DNA of 43,396 nt, taken from the NCBI GenBank assembly GCA_945883745.1, contig CAMCYH010000014.1, positions 1 to 43,396 of the forward strand, written 5' to 3'. Source of the DNA: Candidatus Kuenenia stuttgartensis. GTDB lineage: Bacteria; Planctomycetota; Planctomycetia; Pirellulales; UBA1268. Positions within the stretch are counted from its first letter, which is position 1. The number at the start of each line of letters is the position of its first letter. The notes under the pieces are model-generated. The model saw nothing but the letters and a program-made list of their open reading frames with translations. It did no database searches and was not told the origin of the DNA. The position numbers were made by a program, and so were the translations under genes. This document shows positions 17,761 to 26,887 of the stretch, piece after piece.

Positions 17761-17971
17761 GTGCCTGGCCACGACTTTTGCCAGTCCTTCGTCGCCGTTG
17801 TGCGGCGACAGGAGATTCGATTTTGGTGAGGCACTTGTCGGCGTGTGGGTGCGTTGAGTACTCTCCTGCGATCACCTGGATGGGATCGGCTGTTGGGTTC
17901 GGCGGCGCAGGCGGTGTGTATCTGCCGTCCGGTGTGAGAGATTTCCACTACAGAGTTTCGGAGGTGGTGCG
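17761..17971. promoter_or_regulatory. tssA-tssB intergenic region with a small hairpin
   Basis: This 211-bp gap contains a perfect 7-bp stem with a 5-nt loop (arms 17791-17797 and 17803-17809) followed about 12 nt later by TTTT. It might act as a weak or partial terminator, letting tssB and tssC have their own promoter. I see no convincing -35/-10 pair. The tssB ribosome site GGAGG lies at its right end, 7 nt before the ATG. Confidence 0.3.
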
Positions 17972-18496
17972 ATGCCTGAGTCGGTTCACGGTAAGCTTTC
18001 ACGGGTCCGTAAACCCCGAGTCCATATCACGTATGAAGTGGAGACGGAAGGCGCGACGGTGGTCAAAGAACTGCCGTTCGTTGTCGGGGTCATGGGTGAC
18101 TTCTCGGGCAACCCGACCGAGCCGCTCAAGCCGCTCAAGGATCGGAAGTTTGTCTCGATCGACAGAGACTCCTTCAACGACGTGATGAAACGGATGACTC
18201 CCGGCGTCGAGATGAAGGTGGAAAATACGCTGGCGGGAGACGGCACTGAAATGGCGGTCACGCTCAAGTTTTCCTCGATGGAGGATTTCGAGCCGGCCAA
18301 GATCGTCGAGCAGGTTGAGCCGCTGCGGAAACTGCTCGATACGCGGAACCGCCTGCGTGAGTTGATGAGCGCGGTTGATCGGGCCGATGGTCTCGAGGGC
18401 GAACTCGAGAAGCTTCTGCAGAGCGACGAGCAGCTCAAGAAGCTTGCCGGAGAAATCGGAGTGGAATCGTCACCGCCGACGGGTGGCGAGGGCTGA
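17972..18496 (+). CDS. tssB: T6SS contractile sheath small subunit TssB
   Basis: TssB (VipA) pairs with TssC to form the contractile sheath around the Hcp tube. The 174-residue product matches the family along its length: [15 protein letters not shown] near the N-terminus, [15 protein letters not shown], the [16 protein letters not shown] block and the C-terminal [20 protein letters not shown] helix. The length is typical. The ATG has a clear GGAGG site 7 nt upstream. It is followed 120 bp later by tssC. The N-terminal helix is the part that ClpV/TagJ recognise in studied systems, and both partners are encoded nearby. Confidence 0.97.
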   Translation: MPESVHGKLSRVRKPRVHITYEVETEGATVVKELPFVVGVMGDFSGNPTEPLKPLKDRKFVSIDRDSFNDVMKRMTPGVEMKVENTLAGDGTEMAVTLKFSSMEDFEPAKIVEQVEPLRKLLDTRNRLRELMSAVDRADGLEGELEKLLQSDEQLKKLAGEIGVESSPPTGGEG

Positions 18497-18506
18497 GCAC
18501 GGCATG

Positions 18507-18537
18507 GCGACACGGTTGCTCATTGGGAGCGTGTCGC
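18507..18537. other. Inverted repeat between tssB and tssC
   Basis: Perfect 8-bp arms (GCGACACG at 18507-18514, CGTGTCGC at 18530-18537) flank a 15-nt loop in the tssB-tssC gap. There is no U-tract. It may stabilise the upstream mRNA end or tune the TssB:TssC ratio, or be incidental. Confidence 0.35.
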
Positions 18538-18616
18538 GGTCACTGATCAAAACAGGCTGACAACAGATTTAGTTCCTCTGGCCATGATGGCCCGTCCCTT
18601 TACGGAGAGTGCACTG

Positions 18617-20122
18617 ATGAGTACCGCAGGAGAATCAAAGCCGCAGGATTCCGCCGTTGCCGCGGAGGCGTCTGGTAGCCTGCTTGATCAGATCACGACG
18701 ATGATGCCGCGGGCTGTGGAAAAACCACGCCGCGATGAACTCATCCGCTCGCTTGTCGAGGAGTCGCTCAAGGGCACGGTCAAGTTCGACAAGAATCTTG
18801 CCAAGACGATCGGCAACGCGATCACGGCCATCGATGCGGCGATGTCCCGGCAGTTGGCGGCGATCATGCACGACCCGGGGTTTCAGAAGTTGGAGGGGTC
18901 GTGGCGGGGCATGCATCATCTGGTGATGAACTCGGAAACGGGAGCCCAACTCAAGATCCGGGTGATGAACATCTCCAAGCGGGAACTGTTTAAGGATCTC
19001 GACAAGGCTGTCGAGTTTGATCAGAGCCAGATCTTCAAGAAGATCTACGAAGCCGAGTTTGGTTCTCCCGGCGGAGAGCCCTACGGCGCGTTGATCGGCG
19101 ACTACGAGTTCACCAACCACCCGGAAGACGTCGATCTCATCTCGAAGATGTCACAGGTTTCGGCGGCAGGTTTTGCGCCGTTCATTTCTGCGGCTTCCCC
19201 GAAACTGATCGGCATGGAGAGCTACACGGAGCTTTCGAAGCCTCGTGATCTCGAGAAGATTTTCCTGGACGAGACGTACGCGAAGTGGCGTAGCTTCCGC
19301 GAGTCCGACGATTCGCGATTTACCGTGCTGACAATGCCGCGGTCGCTATCACGGCTCCCATATGGCAAGAGCACCAAGGTGGTCGAGGAGTTCGACTTCG
19401 AAGAAGTAGAACTCGACGAAAAGGGCGATGCCAAGCCGGTTCCGCATGAGAACTATGCATGGATGAACACGGCATACGTGTTAGGCGCCCGTCTTACCGA
19501 CGCCTTTGCAAAGTTCGGCTGGTGCACGGCGATCCGGGGTGCTGAGAACGGTGGTAAGGTCGAGGGGCTCCCGGCCCACGTCTTTACCGCCGATGACGGT
19601 GATAAGGATCTCAAGTGCCCGACCGAGATTGCCATTACCGATCGCCGAGAGGCGGAACTCTCGAAACTCGGCTTTCTGCCTCTCTGCCACTACAAGAACA
19701 CGGACTATGCCGTGTTCTTCGGGGCACAAACGACGCAGAAGCCCAAGAAGTATGATCGCCCCGAGGCTACGGCCAATGCGGCGATCTCGGCCAGACTTCC
19801 CTACATCATGGCCACCTCGCGGATTGCGCACTTTTTGAAAGTGATTGCCCGCGACAAGATCGGGTCGTTCATGGAGCGGCAGGACTGCGAGGATTGGTTG
19901 AAGCGGTGGATTGCAAACTATGTTTCCACCGATCCGCACCCCTCCGACGACGTGAAGTCTCGCTATCCACTGGCCGAGGCCGAGATCAAGGTCGAGGAAA
20001 TCCCGGGCGCCCCTGGCAGTTACAACGCCGTAGCGTGGCTTCGTCCGTGGCTGCAACTCGAGGAGCTCACGACCAGCCTGCGGATGGTGGCCAAGATTCC
20101 AGCTGCGGCCAAGGGCGGTTGA
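18617..20122 (+). CDS. tssC: T6SS contractile sheath large subunit TssC
   Basis: TssC (VipB) forms the outer sheath with TssB. Family features are all present: SLLDQIT at the N-terminus, [29 protein letters not shown] block, [27 protein letters not shown], the [21 protein letters not shown] region and the C-terminal ARDKIGSFM and [26 protein letters not shown]. From the ATG at 18617 the protein has 501 residues, the usual length. This start is preferred over the ATG at 18584 because GGAGAG stands 7-8 nt upstream and family N-termini begin here. A close paralogue follows 87 bp downstream. Confidence 0.96.
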   Translation: MSTAGESKPQDSAVAAEASGSLLDQITTMMPRAVEKPRRDELIRSLVEESLKGTVKFDKNLAKTIGNAITAIDAAMSRQLAAIMHDPGFQKLEGSWRGMHHLVMNSETGAQLKIRVMNISKRELFKDLDKAVEFDQSQIFKKIYEAEFGSPGGEPYGALIGDYEFTNHPEDVDLISKMSQVSAAGFAPFISAASPKLIGMESYTELSKPRDLEKIFLDETYAKWRSFRESDDSRFTVLTMPRSLSRLPYGKSTKVVEEFDFEEVELDEKGDAKPVPHENYAWMNTAYVLGARLTDAFAKFGWCTAIRGAENGGKVEGLPAHVFTADDGDKDLKCPTEIAITDRREAELSKLGFLPLCHYKNTDYAVFFGAQTTQKPKKYDRPEATANAAISARLPYIMATSRIAHFLKVIARDKIGSFMERQDCEDWLKRWIANYVSTDPHPSDDVKSRYPLAEAEIKVEEIPGAPGSYNAVAWLRPWLQLEELTTSLRMVAKIPAAAKGG

Positions 20123-20209
20123 TCGCGCTGGGTGGAGGCCCCAGGGTCTCTCTCGGCTGGATAACCGATATGTGGCGTGCTGCCATCGTCTGGCGGTGGG
20201 AGAGACCTG

Positions 20210-21847
20210 ATGGCTGGAGCGAGTTCCGGCGACTCAATCGCGGCACGGACGCTCGTGCGGGAGCAGACGTCGGCTGTTCGTCCGGGGTTCTCCGTGCCAG
20301 CGGAGCGCCGCCAGTCGTTGAGTCCGCTGTTGGAACTGGCGGCTGGCCTCGGGGTACCGCGAGTCGCTCGTGATTCGTCCGCCGCCGACGTCCTTGCGGC
20401 CGCGCCTGGTGTCGAGACGCTTCGTGCCTGGGCTGCGATCCGCCTTCCCCCGGGGATGCGTGTCTCCAGGGCGGACCTCCTCACGCGGCTGGGCGAGGAT
20501 GTGGCGGCGATCGACTTGGCGCTTGGCTTGCAGGTCGATGCCATTTTGCATGCGCCGAAGTTCCAGGCGATCGAGTCGTCCTGGAGAGGGCTGCAATGGC
20601 TCGTGGGTCAGGCGTTGCAGGCCAACGACGATGGTGATGGCCCCGGCAAGGTCGAGGTGCGGTTGCTTTCGGTGACCAAGCGGGAGTTGGCGCGGGATCA
20701 GGGCAGTGCGGTGGAGTTTGATCGTTCTCAGCTCTGGCGCAAAGTCTACGAGGAGGAGTTTGGAACGGCCGGCGGCACACCCTACGGCCTCCTGGTGACC
20801 GATCATGAGTTTAGTCATCATCCCGATGACGTCAGTCTGCTCGCCGGGCTTTCTGAGGTGGCGATGGCGGCATTCGCTCCGCTGCTGGCGTCTCCAAAGG
20901 CAGAGTTGCTGGGGCTCGATTCGCTGACACAACTCGAGATGCTTCCCCCTCCGGAGGTGAGGCAGCGATCTCCGGACTATGTCAAATGGCGGGCGTTGCG
21001 TGAGCGGGACGAATCACGATTCATCGGCATGCCGCTCCCACGGGTGCTTGGCCGGCGGGCCTATGACGGCTGGATCGATCGACCCGAGGCTGAGGCAACG
21101 TTCGAGTCAAGTTGGGAACGTCGTGGCTTCCGGTACCGCGAAGAGGTGGACCAGGCCGACGGATCCGGTCGCCTCTGGATGAGTGCCGTCTGGCCCATGG
21201 CAGGCGTTGTCATTCGAGAGTTTGGCCGCTCTGGATGGTTCGCCGATATCCGGGGCGGCTCGCGAGGCATGGCGATCGGAGGTGTCGTCGACGGTTTACC
21301 CGTCGATCAATTCGCCGGGCTCGATGGCGGGAGCGTGGTTCGTGGGCCGACTGAGGTCTTCGTCACGGATGACGTGCACGAGGAGCTCGACTGGGCCGGG
21401 TTGATCCCGCTCCACGGCACGGGGCCCGACGGTCGGGCGGTCTTTCAGTCCAACGCCTCGTTGCATCAAGCCAAACGGTACGATTCACCGGCCGCCACCG
21501 CCAACGCCCGGATATCGTCGATGTTGCAATATGTGCTCTGTGTATCGCGGATTGCCCAGTATCTGAAACTGATCGCTCGCGACAAACTCGGGTCATTCAC
21601 CGAGGCCCCCGAATTCCAGAGGTTTCTGTCGGATTGGGTGAATCGATATGTCACTCCCGATGATCAGGCATCGGCCGAAACCCGCGCGAAGATGCCGCTG
21701 CGGGCGGCGCAGGTGGAGGTGCGGGATGAGCCCGGGACCGCAGGGGCGTATCGGGTCGTGATGCGACTGCAGCCTCATTTTCAGCTTGACGGCCTCGATG
21801 CCACGTTGCGGCTGGTCTCGACGGTGCGGCGGGCGGAAACGCGATGA
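20210..21847 (+). CDS. Second, divergent TssC-like sheath protein
   Basis: This 545-residue protein is a TssC/EvpB-family paralogue of its upstream neighbour: it shares WRGLQWLVGQAL, EEEFGTAGGTPYGLLVTDHEF, LARDKLGSF-type and GAYRVVMRLQPHFQLDGLDATLRLV segments with TssC in the same order. It has an extra N-terminal stretch of about 60 residues before the conserved part and a more divergent middle. The ATG at 20210 has GGGAGAG 5 nt upstream and is preferred over the frame's earlier start at 20177. Tandem TssC paralogues (ImpC/ImpD-type) are known in some T6SS clusters, but their division of labour is unsettled. It may assemble at one sheath end or form mixed sheaths with the single TssB (inference). 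Confidence 0.92.
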   Translation: MAGASSGDSIAARTLVREQTSAVRPGFSVPAERRQSLSPLLELAAGLGVPRVARDSSAADVLAAAPGVETLRAWAAIRLPPGMRVSRADLLTRLGEDVAAIDLALGLQVDAILHAPKFQAIESSWRGLQWLVGQALQANDDGDGPGKVEVRLLSVTKRELARDQGSAVEFDRSQLWRKVYEEEFGTAGGTPYGLLVTDHEFSHHPDDVSLLAGLSEVAMAAFAPLLASPKAELLGLDSLTQLEMLPPPEVRQRSPDYVKWRALRERDESRFIGMPLPRVLGRRAYDGWIDRPEAEATFESSWERRGFRYREEVDQADGSGRLWMSAVWPMAGVVIREFGRSGWFADIRGGSRGMAIGGVVDGLPVDQFAGLDGGSVVRGPTEVFVTDDVHEELDWAGLIPLHGTGPDGRAVFQSNASLHQAKRYDSPAATANARISSMLQYVLCVSRIAQYLKLIARDKLGSFTEAPEFQRFLSDWVNRYVTPDDQASAETRAKMPLRAAQVEVRDEPGTAGAYRVVMRLQPHFQLDGLDATLRLVSTVRRAETR

Positions 21848-21925
21848 AATTCAAGGGACATGGTGATGGGAGCGTACCCATGACCGGCATGACACGATCG
21901 TAGGGGATCAAGGGAGAAACAGGGC

Positions 21926-22735
21926 ATGAGTAGCGCTAGCGAATGGTTGAAGGAAGGAAACCTGGAGGAGGCGATCGCCGCCGCCACGGCGACGGTAAAG
22001 GCCTCGCCCAAGGATCTGGAGCACCGGTGGCTGCTTGCCGAGTTGCTCGTTCTTGCCGGGCAGTTCGACCGGGCCGATGCCCAGTTCGACACCATGATGA
22101 CGCTCGAGCCACGGGCCGCCGTCGCCGCGACGCCGATCCGCCAACTCCTGCGGGCCGAGGCGGCGAGACGCCAGTTTTTCGACGAAGGGCGTGTCCCGGA
22201 TCTGCTCGACGGTGCCGGCCAGCAGATCCGCGACCGGCTCGAAGCCTTCGTCATGCTCCGCGATGGCAGGCCCGCCGAGGCCGGAGCGTTGGTGGAAAAG
22301 GCGGAGATTGCCCGGCCGGCCATCGCCGGCACGGTCACGATCGGCGGCCAGGAGCGCCCCTTTGCCGACGTCCGTGACCTCGACGACATCACGGCCGAGG
22401 TCTTCGAGGTGCTCACCCAGACAGGAAAGTATTACTGGATCGAGATGAGCCGCGTGCAGTCGGTCGAGTTCACACCACCAGAGCGTCCGCTCGACCTGCT
22501 CTGGCGGCCCGCTCGGCTGGTGGTGAAAGATGCCTTCGATGCAAACGTTCACCTGCCCGCGATCTACGGCACGCTCACCGGCGCCGACGCGGCGTCGCGG
22601 CTGGGCCGCCGCACGGAGTGGATGGGCGGAGAAGGAGATGCCGTGGTGGGAGTTGGCCGTCGCTGCTTCGTGCTCGACGGTGAGGAGGAGGTCGACATGA
22701 TGGCGATCGAGGCGCTGGCGTTCACTCCCGGCTGA
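21926..22735 (+). CDS. tagJ: T6SS accessory protein TagJ (ImpE family)
   Basis: The 269-residue product has an N-terminal TPR-like half (WLKEGNLEEAIAAATATVKASP; HRWLLAELLVLAGQFDRAD) and a C-terminal ImpE domain (DLDDITAEVFEVLTQTGKYYWIE; RPLDLLWRPARLVVKDAFDANVHLPAIY). ImpE/TagJ proteins bind the TssB N-terminus or ClpV and modulate sheath recycling. Length is typical. It lies 78 bp after the second tssC gene and its last 14 bp overlap, tail to tail, the stop end of an opposite-strand methyltransferase gene. Confidence 0.9.
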   Translation: MSSASEWLKEGNLEEAIAAATATVKASPKDLEHRWLLAELLVLAGQFDRADAQFDTMMTLEPRAAVAATPIRQLLRAEAARRQFFDEGRVPDLLDGAGQQIRDRLEAFVMLRDGRPAEAGALVEKAEIARPAIAGTVTIGGQERPFADVRDLDDITAEVFEVLTQTGKYYWIEMSRVQSVEFTPPERPLDLLWRPARLVVKDAFDANVHLPAIYGTLTGADAASRLGRRTEWMGGEGDAVVGVGRRCFVLDGEEEVDMMAIEALAFTPG

Positions 22736-24350
22736 CAGGCATGCTTGCGGTGTGGGAGCCGACGGGATGATCTGAGGTCCACACGACGATCTCCTGTCGA
22801 ACCAGTTCGGGCAGCACTGTCTGGAAAAAGCCGCCGCAGATATCCCGTGACGCATGGACGAGCTCGGCCCGATCCTCGATCGGCCGGCCGGTGGCATGCT
22901 CGCGGAGGTGTTTCCCTGCCGCAATGAGTCGGTCGGCCAGTCGCAGTTCGATCGCATCGCTGCCACCCCGGGCCAGTTCGTCGAGGATCACGGCATGGAG
23001 ATCGCCGATCGGATGACCGGCTTTGGTGCGGGGGCTGGCGAGGCTTACCTGTTCGTTGGCGACGTCGTCGCGGACAAGCGCCCGCCGGTTGAAGGACAGC
23101 GGCACCGAGAGGGAACCGGTCGGCAGCTGCTCGGCCGCGGGGATGGGATCAATGATCGGTCCTCCCTCCACTCGGAACAGCCCCAGCGCCACGCCGATGT
23201 CCACCGCCTCGACGACGGCTTCCGGCGCGAATGCCGCCAGTCCGGGGGCGTCGAGAAGCATCGCGAGTGACCAGCTGCTGTCGCCCATCACCGCCAGCAT
23301 GCGGTCATGAGGCGGCCCGACGAGGCCCGCGGTCACGGCCCCATAGGTCACGGTGTGGGGGAGGCTGGCATTCGGCAGCGCGACGCGAAAAAACAGGTCT
23401 GCCGCAGCTGCCGCCCGCTCCCCCGGCGTCCAGGCCTCACGCGGCCGGGCTGAAAAGAGATCCCAGCGAAACATCGTGTTGGCATGAAAGTCTTTGAGTG
23501 TTTCGATTGTCGTCAGATCGAGACCGGTGAACTGCCCGGCGAATTGATGGTTCGCGCAGAGCTGCCAGTGGTTCTGGTGATAGGGAAGTCGGCCGGCGTG
23601 GGCCAGCCCACGGAGGGCGAACGTGTCGAGAACCTCGGCGGACTCGAATGCGGTCCAGTGCTCATTGAGGTACTCATGCGCGACGTAGTGCGGGTCGGAT
23701 TGCACGAGCCGGTCGACGAGCTGGGCAGCCAGCGGCTGATCGTGGAAGACCGGAATGTCGGCCTTGCGCATGGCAGCCACGGTGGCGAGCGCCTCCTTGA
23801 CCCGCGTCACGCTGTCGCCGGTGGCTCGGCTGGCGAAATGCCGCAGCAGCGATCGCACCGGCAGCAGGCTGGACCATCCCGGCATGCAGTTGTAGGTGAC
23901 CTCGACAATGCCGTCTGGCTTGAGATGCCGTTGAATGATGCCGAGGACGTGTTCCCGCAGGGCGGGGCTGACCCAGCTGAAGACACCGTGGAGCGTGATG
24001 AAGTCGAACTGAGGAAGATCGGCCGGCATTGCGGCGAAGTCGGCGCAGAGGACCCGGACGTTCTCAAGACCGCAGGCCGCCACCTCGCGGTCGATGTGGT
24101 CGGTATGGACGGGCATGAAGTCGACGCCCGTGAACCGGCCCAGCGGATTGGCTGCGGCGAGGGTCAGGAGCGTGGCCCCGAAGCCACACCCGAGTTCAAG
24201 ATAGTCAAAGCCCTTGTCGGTCGCCGGCGGCCGGATGCCGAGCGACGAGGCGACATGGCGGATCCTGGACGGTGCCATGAACGGGTAGTATCCCGGCAGA
24301 TACGCCACGTCGGTCACGTAGCCGCCAGAGGCATCGGGATCAATCGTCAT
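22722..24350 (-). CDS. SAM-dependent methyltransferase with methyltransferase regulatory domain, inside the T6SS cluster
   Basis: The 542-residue protein has a class I SAM-binding motif ELGCGFGATLLTLAA at about 52-66, an acidic strand end GVDFMP and a CADFAAMP loop, then FDFITLHGVFSWVSP. The middle (KEALATVAAMRKADIPVFHDQPLAAQ, YVAHEYLNEHW) matches the methyltransferase regulatory domain family (PF10119, from memory). The substrate is unknown; relatives are often annotated as possible protein methyltransferases. It lies on the strand opposite the core T6SS genes, converges with tagJ (14-bp overlap) and diverges from tssE across a 120-bp gap at 24351-24470. That position suggests insertion into, or regulation apart from, the T6SS operon. 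The ATG at 24350 has AGAAG about 9 nt upstream. Confidence 0.88.
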   Translation of the reverse strand: MTIDPDASGGYVTDVAYLPGYYPFMAPSRIRHVASSLGIRPPATDKGFDYLELGCGFGATLLTLAAANPLGRFTGVDFMPVHTDHIDREVAACGLENVRVLCADFAAMPADLPQFDFITLHGVFSWVSPALREHVLGIIQRHLKPDGIVEVTYNCMPGWSSLLPVRSLLRHFASRATGDSVTRVKEALATVAAMRKADIPVFHDQPLAAQLVDRLVQSDPHYVAHEYLNEHWTAFESAEVLDTFALRGLAHAGRLPYHQNHWQLCANHQFAGQFTGLDLTTIETLKDFHANTMFRWDLFSARPREAWTPGERAAAAADLFFRVALPNASLPHTVTYGAVTAGLVGPPHDRMLAVMGDSSWSLAMLLDAPGLAAFAPEAVVEAVDIGVALGLFRVEGGPIIDPIPAAEQLPTGSLSVPLSFNRRALVRDDVANEQVSLASPRTKAGHPIGDLHAVILDELARGGSDAIELRLADRLIAAGKHLREHATGRPIEDRAELVHASRDICGGFFQTVLPELVRQEIVVWTSDHPVGSHTASMPVSRE

Positions 24351-24470
24351 CGTGAGTCACTTCTCGTGAGCAGGTGGTGGGGGGCGGAGTCGTGGTCTTC
24401 TCAGAATCACCCGGCGGGCCGGCTCCCGGTCTGGCCGATCTGGATGGTATCGTATTGAAGCGTCGGCAGG

Positions 24471-25004
24471 ATGCCGACTTCCCCACCGGTGTTCCCGCAC
24501 ATGCCGAAGAGCGTTTCAGGCGAAGAGCCGCTGCTGCCGAGCCTGCTTGACAGGCTCCTCGATGATGAGCCGGAGGCTCGTCAAGAGCCGTTGTGGCGGC
24601 AGGCCACCGTGATTCGCAGCCTTCGGGATGGCCTCTGTCGCGATCTGCAGAATCTTCTCAATGCCAGGCGGTCGCTGAGCGCGCTGCCAGACCGGTACTC
24701 TGAGCTCCCGACCTCGCTGGTCAACTACGGGCTGCCCGATCTTCAGAGCCTGGAGATTCGTGAAGATCACCAGCTCACGCGGCTCGCCATGCTCATCGAG
24801 GAAGCGATTCGATCCTTCGAGCCCCGGCTGCAGGGCGTCCGTGTGACTCGCGTCGTTGCCGGCGACGATACCCGCGAGGCCGATCGCCGTGTCCGGTTCG
24901 AAATCGAGGCCGTGCTCGTGGTTGAGCCGTTTCGGGAGTCGGTATTTTTTTCGTCGTCCCTCGACGTGACCAGCGGTGAATTCGACGTGACGGGGGAAAC
25001 ATGA
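24471..25004 (+). CDS. tssE: T6SS baseplate protein TssE (gp25-like)
   Basis: TssE is the gp25-like wedge protein of the baseplate. The signature LRDGLCRDLQNLLNARR (about 50-66), the LPTSLVNYGLPDL segment and the EEAIRSFEPRLQGVRV helix-strand block are all present. The 177-residue length is normal. The start could be the ATG at 24471 or the ATG at 24501 (MPKSV...); neither has a strong ribosome site. Its stop overlaps the tssF start by four bases (ATGA at 25001), so translation is coupled. Because the upstream neighbour is on the other strand, tssE must head a second rightward transcript, with its promoter inside 24351-24470. Confidence 0.94.
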   Translation: MPTSPPVFPHMPKSVSGEEPLLPSLLDRLLDDEPEARQEPLWRQATVIRSLRDGLCRDLQNLLNARRSLSALPDRYSELPTSLVNYGLPDLQSLEIREDHQLTRLAMLIEEAIRSFEPRLQGVRVTRVVAGDDTREADRRVRFEIEAVLVVEPFRESVFFSSSLDVTSGEFDVTGET

Positions 25005-26887
25005 GTGACGATCTGCTCCCCTACTACGATCGGGAGTTGGCGATCCTGCGATCGCTAGCCGCCGAGTTTGCCGAGCGGCACCCCAAGGTGGCCGGCCGGT
25101 TGCAACTCGGTCGAGATGCCTCGAAGGATCCCCACGTCGAGCGGCTGCTCCAGGGAGTGGCCTTTCTCGCGGCCGACGTGCAGAAGCGACTCGATGACGA
25201 TTACCCGGAGCTCACCGATGGGCTGCTCGACCTTCTCTATCCCCATTACCTGCGGCCAGTGCCCTCGATGGCGATCGTCGAGATGGGAATCGATCCCAAG
25301 CAGGCGGCACTCACCGCCGGCTTCCTGGTTCCGCGGGGATCGGAACTCGAGACCGAGGAGATCGAGGGGGAGAGTTGCACCTATCGCACCTGCTTCGATC
25401 TCCGTCTCTGGCCGCTCACAATTGCCGCCGCTCGGCTGGCGGGGCCACCGTTTCAGCTACCGATCGTCGCTCCGGCCGGCACCGCAGCAGTTCTCTCGCT
25501 GTCTTTGGAGTCGCTTTCCAAGGAGGTTCGGATCGGCCACATGCCGCTGGGGTCGTTGCGATTTCATCTCCATGCCGATGCAGGTCAATCAATCTATGAG
25601 CTCTACGAACTCCTGTTGACCCGCTGCGCCGGAGTGGTCGTTTCCCGAGGGCCATCCGACCCTTCTCCGACGGTGCTGCCCCGGCAGAGCCTGGTGCCGG
25701 CCGGGTTTGCCCCTGAGGATTCGGCCTTGCCCGACGACCCGCGGGGATTCTCCGGCTATCGGATGCTGACCGAGTTTTTCACGCTGCCTCAGAAGTATTT
25801 GTTTGTCGACCTCCATGGGCTCACCGACCGGGTGATCGGTCGCTTCGACGAAACGATGCAGATCTCGGTGCTGCTCACGGCGACGAGCCGAGAGCTCGAA
25901 CAGGTCGTTTCTCCCGGTGCGGTCCGACTCGGCTGTACGCCGGTCATCAACCTCTTTCAGCAGCAGTTCGACCCGCTGGTCATCGATGGGAGCCGGAGTG
26001 AATACTGCCTCACCGGCGACGTCCGCCGTCCTCGGGCCGCGGAGATCTACTCGGTCGATTCGGTGCGGGTGAGTGAACCTGGTGAGGACCCGGTCGATGT
26101 TCCTCCCTTTTACCGGCTGCTTGCCCCTGGGACCGATGGCCTTACGCCAGGAGCGGAAGCGTCAAGACGTCTTCGGTGGCTCACCCGCCGCAGAATGCAC
26201 CGTGAGCCCCGGCCTGATGGCATGGTCGATGCGGGCAGTGACGTCTGGCTGACACTCGTTGATGAGGTTGGAGGGCCGGCCGCTGTGGCTGACCGCACGC
26301 TGCATGCTCGGGGGCTCTGCACCAATCGGAACCTGCCGGGTCGGCTGCCCTTCGCCGTGGGGCGGCCACGGGTCATGCTGCGGGACGGGCAGGGCCCCGT
26401 GGGAAGGATCGTCTGTCTGTCGCGTCCCACGTCGTCGCTGCGCAATCCACCAGGTCGCGGCAATGCCTGGAGAATCATTTCCCACCTCTCGCTCAATCAT
26501 CTTTCGCTCACCGGTGCAGGCGATGGGCAGGCAGCCTTGGCATTACGGGAGATGCTACGCCTCTACCTGCTCGATGACCTCGAGGACTTCGAGCAGAAGC
26601 AACGCTGGATTCAGGCGATTGTCGACGTGTCGAGCCGCCGTGTCGCAGCCCGCGTCAGTGGACGGGGCGGCGGGGTGTGTCAGGGGCTCGAAGTTCGCGT
26701 GGAGCTGGATGAGGAACGCTTTGACGACAAGGCCGGCTATCTTTTTTCGAGCGTCCTCGAGCATTTTTTCGGTGCCTGGGTAAACATCAACTCCTTCACG
26801 CGGCTGGTGGCGACATCGCGACAGCGGGAGAGCCGGAAGGAGCAGTGGACATGGCCACCGCGGGCCGGCGCAAAGGTGCTCGCATGA
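25001..26887 (+). CDS. tssF: T6SS baseplate protein TssF
   Basis: TssF forms the baseplate wedge with TssG, TssE and TssK. The N-terminus is diagnostic (LLPYYDRELAILRSLAAEFAERHPKVA), followed by DPHVERLLQGVAFLAADVQKRLDDDYPELT and LLDLLYPHYLRPVPS. The C-terminal half keeps NRNLPGRLPF, WRIISHLSLNHLSL and FSSVLEHFFGAWVNINSFTRL. Length 628 is normal. It overlaps tssE and tssG by four bases on each side. Confidence 0.97.
   Translation: MSDDLLPYYDRELAILRSLAAEFAERHPKVAGRLQLGRDASKDPHVERLLQGVAFLAADVQKRLDDDYPELTDGLLDLLYPHYLRPVPSMAIVEMGIDPKQAALTAGFLVPRGSELETEEIEGESCTYRTCFDLRLWPLTIAAARLAGPPFQLPIVAPAGTAAVLSLSLESLSKEVRIGHMPLGSLRFHLHADAGQSIYELYELLLTRCAGVVVSRGPSDPSPTVLPRQSLVPAGFAPEDSALPDDPRGFSGYRMLTEFFTLPQKYLFVDLHGLTDRVIGRFDETMQISVLLTATSRELEQVVSPGAVRLGCTPVINLFQQQFDPLVIDGSRSEYCLTGDVRRPRAAEIYSVDSVRVSEPGEDPVDVPPFYRLLAPGTDGLTPGAEASRRLRWLTRRRMHREPRPDGMVDAGSDVWLTLVDEVGGPAAVADRTLHARGLCTNRNLPGRLPFAVGRPRVMLRDGQGPVGRIVCLSRPTSSLRNPPGRGNAWRIISHLSLNHLSLTGAGDGQAALALREMLRLYLLDDLEDFEQKQRWIQAIVDVSSRRVAARVSGRGGGVCQGLEVRVELDEERFDDKAGYLFSSVLEHFFGAWVNINSFTRLVATSRQRESRKEQWTWPPRAGAKVLA

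Noticed and set aside
23484..24458. 324-residue plus-strand frame over the core methyltransferase
   Set aside because: The minus strand carries clear SAM-binding motifs; this is a shadow frame.
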